11,955 nt of DNA, taken from DRVP01 sp964604045. Its GTDB lineage: Archaea > Thermoproteota > Bathyarchaeia > Bathyarchaeales > Bathycorpusculaceae. This document shows, one piece after another, positions 7,231 through 11,955 of this stretch; position 1 is the first letter of the stretch, and each line of letters starts with the position of its first letter. The notes under the pieces are model-generated. The model was not told where the DNA came from. It did not search any database and saw only the letters and a list, made by a program, of their open reading frames with translations. Where the stretch lies: positions 1 to 11,955 of the forward strand of contig CAZRXM010000032.1 in assembly GCA_964604045.1 (NCBI GenBank), written 5' to 3'. The position numbers were made by a program, and so were the translations under genes.

Positions 7231-7237
7231 TTTAAAA
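7231..7237 (-). promoter_or_regulatory. Possible internal promoter before the winged-helix gene
   Basis: On the minus strand TTTTAAA overlaps the stop codon of the amylase gene (7232-7234). A start about 25 bases further on would fall near 7205, leaving a leader of about 18 bases to ATG 7187. The last three genes of the cluster could then be transcribed without the amylase. Based on sequence resemblance only. Confidence 0.3.
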
Positions 7238-8785
7238 GTATTCCGTCCCCTCTTTGATGAGACCAAGCAGTTCTTTAAGTCTTGTTTGAAAAACCTTAAA
7301 CAAAGCCTTCCGTAGCTCCTTACCTTTCACGTTTGAAAGCCTGAGTTCTCGGAGTTTCTCAGCTAAAGTCTTGTCGCGCAGCGAGTGTAAAGCCCAGTTT
7401 TCAAAGTCTCCGCGGCTCAAGTGAAAGCTTATCGACTTGAGATCAACTTTTCTAATGGCGTTCACCATGCCTTTTAAACTGTAGACGACGATCCCTGTAA
7501 AGTTTTCCTCTCCAACCCCCCTATAAAATAGGAATGGTTCATTTGCAGCCACAACCTCGAGACGAACACGGTTTTCAAAGTCTAACGCAACAGCTTGAGC
7601 CGCCACATAGGCGTCCACTGGGTTTTTGAAAGGACTGAAATATGAATGAACCTCTCCCGGCCCCCCGCCTCCAGTGAACATATAGTATAGGTGGTCGCTT
7701 GTTTGTAGACAGCGCCATACTTTTAATAGGTCTTCGTCCCCTGCTTCTCTGACGAGGGGTTCCAGACGTTTTACTGATGTGAAGTAGGCCCATTGCATGG
7801 TGTTTCCAAGCCAACAACTTGTGTCTCGTTCCAAATCAGCCCAAGAAACTGCCCCTTGATGTTCCGGAACGTCGATTTCTCCGATAGGCTCGTATTTTTT
7901 GATGACTTCGGATGGAGTCGCCATTTGAAGGTGCTCCCATTTCAAGATTTCGCCGGGCAAGTGTCTCAGAAACTCATGTATACCTGTTTCCGGCCAGTGG
8001 TGTTCACCGAAAGTTTCGTAGTCGGGGAAAATGTTTATGCAGTGTCCTGGGGTTGCCGCCAGCCAGCTTGCGTATTTGTCAGCGGTCAGGGGCCATTCAC
8101 TCCACCATCGAGCTGAAAACCTGAAACCAATATCATCTGTCAACTTATAGTTTCGGAGGAGCAGTTTAATTTTTCCGCAGTTTTTGGGTTTGTAAAGGTA
8201 ATTGGGAGACTTTTCATGAAGTATTCTCTCCGTGCCTTCTGTAAAGATCCCGGAAAAGCCTAGATCCTCTGCTATTTTGGCAATGGTGTTGTTGTAGATT
8301 AGCTCGGTGTTTTCAAAAACGTGCGGTGTAAAACCTAAAAGGTCTCTGATGACTCGTATGTGCATTTTCACTTGCTCTATGAACTCGTCTTTTTCTGGAA
8401 ACATGCCTGCCAAGGAGTGATAATAAGTCTGACTTAGAAACTCCACGCACCGGGTTTCAGCAAGCTGTTTGAAGGATTCAAGAACATCCTTATTGAACAT
8501 TTCGCACTGTTCAAGAAAAGTTCCAGAAAGGCTGAAGGAAAACTTGACCTGTTTTTTCTCCCTTCGGTATTCATCGATTAAGTCGAGCAGTATTTGGTTG
8601 GATGGAAAGTAGCATTTTCTACAAGCCCTTTCGAAGATTTCCCTGTCAAGGGCATGGTCGAAATAGTAGTCTAAAAGCTCTTTTTTCTTTACGCGCTTGA
8701 AGGTTTCGCCTTTCCAGAAATAGTTCTTTTTGAGACGGTGAGGCTGATGCACTTCAAACACGAAAACTATGTCAGTCAAGCTCAT
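7232..8785 (-). CDS. GH57 alpha-amylase-like glycoside hydrolase
   Basis: A 517-residue member of glycoside hydrolase family 57, closest in motif style to the Methanocaldococcus jannaschii alpha-amylase group. The five conserved regions can be read in order: HQPHR (residues 13-17); EFLSQTYYHSLA (about 109-120); FENTELIYNN with the expected nucleophile Glu161; FPDYETFGEHH with the expected acid/base Asp255; and TSDHLYYM with Asp364-His365. It should hydrolyse alpha-1,4-glucans with retention of configuration. No signal peptide is seen, so it is probably cytoplasmic and acts on stored glycogen or maltodextrin. It is the first gene of a minus-strand cluster with the winged-helix protein and two glycosyltransferase genes. 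GAGAGG directly abuts ATG 8785, too close for a normal ribosome-binding site, so a leaderless message is likely. A GH57 transferase or branching activity is less likely from the motifs but not excluded. Confidence 0.9.
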   Translation of the reverse strand: MSLTDIVFVFEVHQPHRLKKNYFWKGETFKRVKKKELLDYYFDHALDREIFERACRKCYFPSNQILLDLIDEYRREKKQVKFSFSLSGTFLEQCEMFNKDVLESFKQLAETRCVEFLSQTYYHSLAGMFPEKDEFIEQVKMHIRVIRDLLGFTPHVFENTELIYNNTIAKIAEDLGFSGIFTEGTERILHEKSPNYLYKPKNCGKIKLLLRNYKLTDDIGFRFSARWWSEWPLTADKYASWLAATPGHCINIFPDYETFGEHHWPETGIHEFLRHLPGEILKWEHLQMATPSEVIKKYEPIGEIDVPEHQGAVSWADLERDTSCWLGNTMQWAYFTSVKRLEPLVREAGDEDLLKVWRCLQTSDHLYYMFTGGGGPGEVHSYFSPFKNPVDAYVAAQAVALDFENRVRLEVVAANEPFLFYRGVGEENFTGIVVYSLKGMVNAIRKVDLKSISFHLSRGDFENWALHSLRDKTLAEKLRELRLSNVKGKELRKALFKVFQTRLKELLGLIKEGTEYF

Positions 8786-8802
8786 CCTCTCTGCAGTCTG
8801 CT

Positions 8803-8812
8803 TTTAACATAC
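8803..8812 (-). promoter_or_regulatory. Possible TATA-like box of the GH57 cluster
   Basis: The minus strand reads GTTAAAAGC about 20-25 bases before ATG 8785. At that distance transcription would begin at or near the start codon, which fits the absence of a usable ribosome-binding site. The match to an archaeal TATA element is weak. Confidence 0.25.
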
Positions 8813-8871
8813 ATGCCTATTTGTGGTTTGCTAATGTTTTAGTTTGATTCGGATTCAGAATTCATAACCTA

Positions 8872-8879
8872 CTTTATTT
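8872..8879 (+). promoter_or_regulatory. Possible relic TATA-like box of the nuclease-like pseudogene
   Basis: CTTTATTT on the plus strand, about 29 bases before GTG 8908. The spacing fits an archaeal promoter for the broken gene downstream. Weak sequence match. Confidence 0.25.
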
Positions 8880-8907
8880 GCTATGGAAACCTCTCTAAAA
8901 CAAAAAA

Positions 8908-9591
8908 GTGAATAACGTGTCAATTGAAAAACTGAGCATAGAAAGTCGCCACGAATTGAGCAGATGATTATAAACGAAATAAACTTGGTCGAGAAAGGCT
9001 TAACAGTGATTTGCAGCGACGTCCCAATAAACGAAAAGACTACATTGGACATTCTATGCCACGACAGCAACGGTCAACTTGTCATCATACAAGTGAGCAT
9101 AAAATCGATGACAGAGAAAAACCAAGACTAATACTGATTGCACTCAGCTTTTCAGACGCTGTCAAGCGGGCTGTTGAAAGCATGAAGGGAATACGCGTAG
9201 ACTTGTACGAGTAGGAACACCTTAAGCTTGGGGACCATAAGGGTCTCCGTCTCCAACCCATTTTTGCATTGAAAAGCCGATAAAGAGGAAAAACTACTGG
9301 AGAAAAAGCATGAACCAAAGGCGCCAAAGAAGAAGGAAATGCCAAAAGAAAAGCCTTCACCCCTGCCCCCAGAGGGGGAAGAAGAGCCGAATCCAAGCCA
9401 TTAAAAGCTGAGCCGCCGAAAGAAGAGAAACCTCAAACGTCGCCCCCTACCAACTGCGCCGAAACAGCCTATGGAAAAAAAGAACTTAAGAAAAAGCTGA
9501 GGCTTTTCTAGACAGACGTGAAAATGTCGTTGAATCTTATCTTCTGTGTATTGCCAAGATCAAATACTCCAGTCTACCACCATCACGGTGA
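8908..9591 (+). pseudogene. Decayed gene with PD-(D/E)XK-like nuclease core and Lys/Glu/Pro-rich linker
   Basis: No intact gene fills the 840 bases between the amylase and pgk genes, but a protein can be followed through changing frames. Frame from GTG 8908 (SIEKLSIESRHEL) stops at TGA 8965; one missing G near 8958 would continue into EQMIINEINLVEKGLTVI. That frame gives TTLDILCHDSNGQLVIIQVS and ends at TAA 9129. Another frame continues HKIDDREKPRLILIALSFSD to LYE, hits TAG 9212, then reads EHLKLGDHKGLRLQPIF. A linker such as PKAPKKKEMPKEKPSPLPPE (9279-9401) lies in yet another frame. A last piece, AEAFLDRRENVVESYLLCIA, closes at TGA 9589. The LDIL...GQLVIIQVS pattern resembles NucS/RecB-like nuclease cores; the family is tentative. 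About 30 core residues may also be deleted near 9095. It is convergent with pgk, 35 bases away. Confidence 0.75.
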
Positions 9592-9626
9592 TTAATGCAC
9601 AAAAATAGTGGGAGATTGAAAGGCTT

Positions 9627-10856
9627 CTAGGATTTTCGAGAAGCTGCCTTTTCGAGAGCGACTACTCCTGGAAGTTTCTTGCCCATTAGGAACTCTATTA
9701 GGGCACCACCAGCTGTGCTTACATATGATATTTTGCTGTGTAGACCTAGTTCTTGCAGGGCTGCTATTGTGTGGCCTCCCCCAGCAAGCGAGAACGCTTT
9801 TGAGTTGGCAATTTCCTCGAATATCCTTTTTGTCCCGAATATGAATTCGCTGTTTTCAAAGACACCCATAGGCCCGCTTACAACTATCGATTTTGCGGTG
9901 CGGATTATTTCCGCATACTGTTCAACAGTCTTTGCGCCTATATCAAATATGGGATAGTTTACCGGCAGTTCCTCAACAGAAAACTCTTTGCGCTTCTTAT
10001 CCACCTCCACGGCCACGTCCGACGGCGTTTTGATTTTGTCTGGGTATTTCTGAAGAAGTTCTTTTATACCTGGAACAAGACCCAAAAGCTTCTTATCTTC
10101 CAAAAACTTCATGTTGGGCTCGCCTAAATTGTAGCCTTTCGCAACCAAAAAGACGTGGCCAACTACACCGCCTGTAAGTACATAGTCCGCTATTCTATTA
10201 TCCAAGACGTATTTCGAGATTTCCAGAGAGTCATCTGCCTTGGCGCCTCCAAGCACGTAAACACATGGCCTTTCCGGATTTTCCAACACACGGCTTAGAG
10301 ACTTAAGCTCTCTCTCCATTATGCGGCCAGCTACGCTTGGCAACACAGCCGTAAAACCAACAATGGAGGCGTGGGACCTGTGGGCTGCGGCGAAGGCGTC
10401 ATTAACGAAAAGGTTGGCTAACGGAGCTAAAGCCTGAACAAGCTCTGATTTAGCGTGTTCTTCCGGAGTGCCCTCTTTAGTTTCGCCTGTGAAGTTTCTG
10501 ACGTTGTCTAAAACGAGGACTTCGCCGCTTTTCAGCTGCCTAATGGCATTTTTGGCTTTTTCTCCATAAACATCATCGACAAACTTAACTGGTTTACCTA
10601 GGACCTTGCCGAGGATTTCCGCATGTTGTTGTAATGGTATAAAGTCTGGATCACCCTTTCTGCCCTGGTGGGCTAGCACAACGACCTTTGCACTTTTTTC
10701 AACCAGCTCCTTGATTGTCGTTTCGCCATGCGCCCTAATCCTTGTGTCATCCAAAATCTTCTTAGTCTCAGGGTCGACTGGGGAGTTGAAGTCAACTCTT
10801 ACGAGAACAACTTTGTCCTTCACGTCGACATCGTCTAGGGTTAAGAATTTAACCAT
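9627..10856 (-). CDS. pgk: Phosphoglycerate kinase, archaeal type
   Basis: Cytoplasmic enzyme interconverting 1,3-bisphosphoglycerate + ADP and 3-phosphoglycerate + ATP. The 409-residue length is normal. In order: VRVDFNSP (residues 19-26, substrate-binding Asp22 and Asn24); HQGR (63-66) where bacterial enzymes usually have HLGRP; LDNVRNFTGE; FVNDAFAAAHRSHAS; GGAKADDSLEISKYV; VVSGPMGVFE; and the nucleotide-binding LAGGGHT, with His where bacterial enzymes have the Asp of GGGDT. These variants are typical of archaeal PGK. ATG 10856 is preceded by GAGGGA (10867-10862) at five bases. It follows gap by 69 bases on the same strand, so the two may be co-transcribed or pgk may use its own TATA-like box at 10900-10909. 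Confidence 0.95.
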   Translation of the reverse strand: MVKFLTLDDVDVKDKVVLVRVDFNSPVDPETKKILDDTRIRAHGETTIKELVEKSAKVVVLAHQGRKGDPDFIPLQQHAEILGKVLGKPVKFVDDVYGEKAKNAIRQLKSGEVLVLDNVRNFTGETKEGTPEEHAKSELVQALAPLANLFVNDAFAAAHRSHASIVGFTAVLPSVAGRIMERELKSLSRVLENPERPCVYVLGGAKADDSLEISKYVLDNRIADYVLTGGVVGHVFLVAKGYNLGEPNMKFLEDKKLLGLVPGIKELLQKYPDKIKTPSDVAVEVDKKRKEFSVEELPVNYPIFDIGAKTVEQYAEIIRTAKSIVVSGPMGVFENSEFIFGTKRIFEEIANSKAFSLAGGGHTIAALQELGLHSKISYVSTAGGALIEFLMGKKLPGVVALEKAASRKS

Positions 10857-10861
10857 ATGCT

Positions 10862-10867
10862 TCCCTC
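10862..10867 (-). promoter_or_regulatory. Ribosome-binding site of pgk
   Basis: GAGGGA on the minus strand, five bases before ATG 10856. Its presence implies a leadered message. Confidence 0.45.
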
Positions 10868-10899
10868 TCTTCCAGTGAACAGAAAAATAAAGGTTGTTT

Positions 10900-10909
10900 G
10901 TTTTTAAAC
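10900..10909 (-). promoter_or_regulatory. Possible TATA-like box of pgk in the gap-pgk spacer
   Basis: The minus strand reads GTTTAAAAAC within an A/T-rich tract of the 69-base spacer. A start about 25 bases downstream (near 10880) would leave a leader of about 24 bases containing the GAGGGA site. It could equally be only an A/T-rich spacer within a gap-pgk transcript. Confidence 0.35.
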
Positions 10910-10925
10910 TTTAAATCTGAGTTTG

Positions 10926-11939
10926 CTAGAAGCCAGCTTTTTTCCCTATGAGTTCAATAAGCTCAACCATTCTGCAGGAGAATCCCCACTCGTTGTCATA
11001 CCATGCAAGCACTTTGACAAGGTTTCCAGCGACAACCATTGTGGATAAGCCGTCAACTATAGCGGAATATGGCGTGTGGTTAACGTCTGTTGAAACTATT
11101 GGTTCTTCGGTGTAAGCCATTATACCTTTCAATGGACCTTCAGCCGCCTTTCTAAAGGCTTCGTTAACCTCTTCTTTCGTCACGTTTTTCTCCAGAACCG
11201 CTGTTAAGTCCACTATTGAGACGTTTGGAACGGGCACTCGGAGGGCTATTCCGTCAATTTTTCCCTTCAGCTCCGGAAAGACTAGGGCTGACGCTCTGGC
11301 AGCGCCTGTTGTCGTTGGTATTATGTTTATTGCACCAGCTCTTGCCCTTCTTAGGTCTCTGTGTACGAGGTCCATTATGCGCTGGTCGTTGGTGTAGGCG
11401 TGGGCTGTCGTCATTAATCCGGCTTTAACGCCGAAGTTTTCATGGAGCACCTTTACGCATGGCACTACACAGTTTGTGGTGCATGAAGCGTTTGAAATTA
11501 TGTGGTGGTTGTTGTGGTCGTATTTGTCGTGGTTCACGCCTAAAACAATGGTTATATCTGGGTTTTCAGCCGGAGCCGATATCAAAACTTTCTTGGCTCC
11601 TGCTTGAAGATGTTTGGCTGCATCCTCACGCTTCGTGAACAAACCAGTTGACTCTACTGCTAAGTAAACGTCCAAGTCTTTCCATGGGAGTAGAGCTGGG
11701 TCTTTTTGTGTAAGCACCTTCAGTTCTTTGCCGTTTACTATTATACTGTTTTCTTTGGCTTGAACTTCGCCTGGGAATGGGCCGTGGACCGAATCATATT
11801 TCAGGAGGTGCGCCAGCGTTTTTGCGTCTGCAATGTCATTTACGGCTACGAAGTCTATGTTTGCTTTCCTTTCTATGGCTGCTCTGAATAGAAGCCTTCC
11901 AATTCTTCCAAAGCCGTTTATAGCTACTCTTATTGCCAT
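10926..11939 (-). CDS. gap: Glyceraldehyde-3-phosphate dehydrogenase, bacterial-type (class I)
   Basis: Phosphorylating GAPDH that interconverts glyceraldehyde 3-phosphate and 1,3-bisphosphoglycerate with NAD(P), the step next to PGK. The 337-residue length is normal. The N-terminus INGFGRIGRLLFRA holds the dinucleotide-binding Gly-x-Gly-x-x-Gly; VNDIAD places an Asp after the second strand, which usually goes with NAD preference; ISNASCTTNC carries catalytic Cys153; TTAHAYTNDQR carries His180; and WYDNEWGFSCRM is the conserved C-terminus. These are hallmarks of the bacterial/eukaryotic class I enzyme, not of the archaeal class II enzyme, which begins with a GYGTIG-like loop and differs in the rest of its sequence. 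ATG 11939 is preceded by GGTGAT, four bases upstream. The promoter lies beyond the window edge. A bacterial-type gap beside an archaeal pgk suggests ancient transfer. Confidence 0.95.
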   Translation of the reverse strand: MAIRVAINGFGRIGRLLFRAAIERKANIDFVAVNDIADAKTLAHLLKYDSVHGPFPGEVQAKENSIIVNGKELKVLTQKDPALLPWKDLDVYLAVESTGLFTKREDAAKHLQAGAKKVLISAPAENPDITIVLGVNHDKYDHNNHHIISNASCTTNCVVPCVKVLHENFGVKAGLMTTAHAYTNDQRIMDLVHRDLRRARAGAINIIPTTTGAARASALVFPELKGKIDGIALRVPVPNVSIVDLTAVLEKNVTKEEVNEAFRKAAEGPLKGIMAYTEEPIVSTDVNHTPYSAIVDGLSTMVVAGNLVKVLAWYDNEWGFSCRMVELIELIGKKAGF

Positions 11940-11943
11940 TTAA

Positions 11944-11949
11944 ATCACC
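11944..11949 (-). promoter_or_regulatory. Ribosome-binding site of gap
   Basis: GGTGAT on the minus strand, perfectly complementary to the AUCACC near the 3' end of 16S rRNA and four bases from ATG 11939. It confirms the start and implies a leadered message. Confidence 0.6.
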
Positions 11950-11955
11950 ATTTTA

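Noticed and set aside
7793..8124. Overlapping plus-strand open frames inside the GH57 gene
   Set aside because: They are antisense to the region carrying the catalytic Asp255 motif of GH57 and show no family features or plausible start signals.
8840..8865. Short GATTC-type direct repeats upstream of the pseudogene
   Set aside because: The units are only five or six bases, imperfect, and few in number; this is within chance for A/T-rich spacer DNA.
9011..9214. A 67-residue plus-strand open frame starting with TTG
   Set aside because: Only its second half is protein-like, and that half continues the broken nuclease-like gene from another frame and past the TAG at 9212. It is a pseudogene fragment, not an independent small gene.
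9085..9396. A 103-residue minus-strand open frame in the spacer between the GH57 and pgk genes
   Set aside because: It is antisense to the charged linker of the pseudogene, has a biased composition that mirrors that linker, and has no recognisable motif or ribosome-binding site.
1..11955. tRNA, rRNA, CRISPR or insertion-sequence features
   Set aside because: No cloverleaf-like sequence, regularly spaced repeats, transposase motif or terminal inverted repeats with target duplications were recognised by eye on either strand.

Overview
The window looks archaeal. Pointers are an EndoQ-type DNA repair nuclease, a phosphoglycerate kinase with archaeal motif variants (HQGR, GGGHT), a GH57 alpha-amylase of the Methanocaldococcus type, promoters made of a TATA-like box close to the start codon, and start sites with GGTGAT or GGAGGTG ribosome-binding sequences. 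The mixture (archaeal PGK, bacterial-type GAPDH, a NitrOD5-like small protein) would fit an uncultured TACK-side lineage such as Bathyarchaeia. That placement is an inference and cannot be settled from this sequence alone.

Layout. Plus strand: the 3' part of an EndoQ gene (1-870); a small NitrOD5-like protein (962-1297) whose TATA-like box is flanked by two TGTA/TACA palindromes; tldD and tldE (1381-4120), overlapping and translationally coupled; and a NapH-like membrane protein with iron-sulfur clusters (4156-5097). Its stop codon directly abuts the stop codon of a minus-strand cluster (8785 down to 5098). In order of transcription that cluster holds a GH57 alpha-amylase, an 83-residue winged-helix protein, a protein consisting only of the N-terminal half of a GT-B glycosyltransferase, and a full-length GT-B glycosyltransferase resembling archaeal glycogen synthase. 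Beyond it, 8908-9591 is a decayed plus-strand gene with a PD-(D/E)XK-like nuclease core, broken by several frame changes and stops. The window ends with minus-strand gap and pgk (11939 down to 9627).

How the genes fit together. GH57 amylase plus a glycogen-synthase-like transferase suggests a reserve alpha-glucan that is both built and broken down, with the winged-helix protein as a possible local regulator and the half-transferase as a possible non-catalytic partner. gap and pgk catalyse consecutive steps of glycolysis/gluconeogenesis, so the right half of the window is central carbon metabolism. The left half is DNA repair and peptide/protein processing.

No RNA genes, CRISPR arrays or insertion sequences were recognised. 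The most unusual items are the half-glycosyltransferase with lost active-site motifs, the nuclease-like pseudogene, and the paired palindromes around the promoter at 925.
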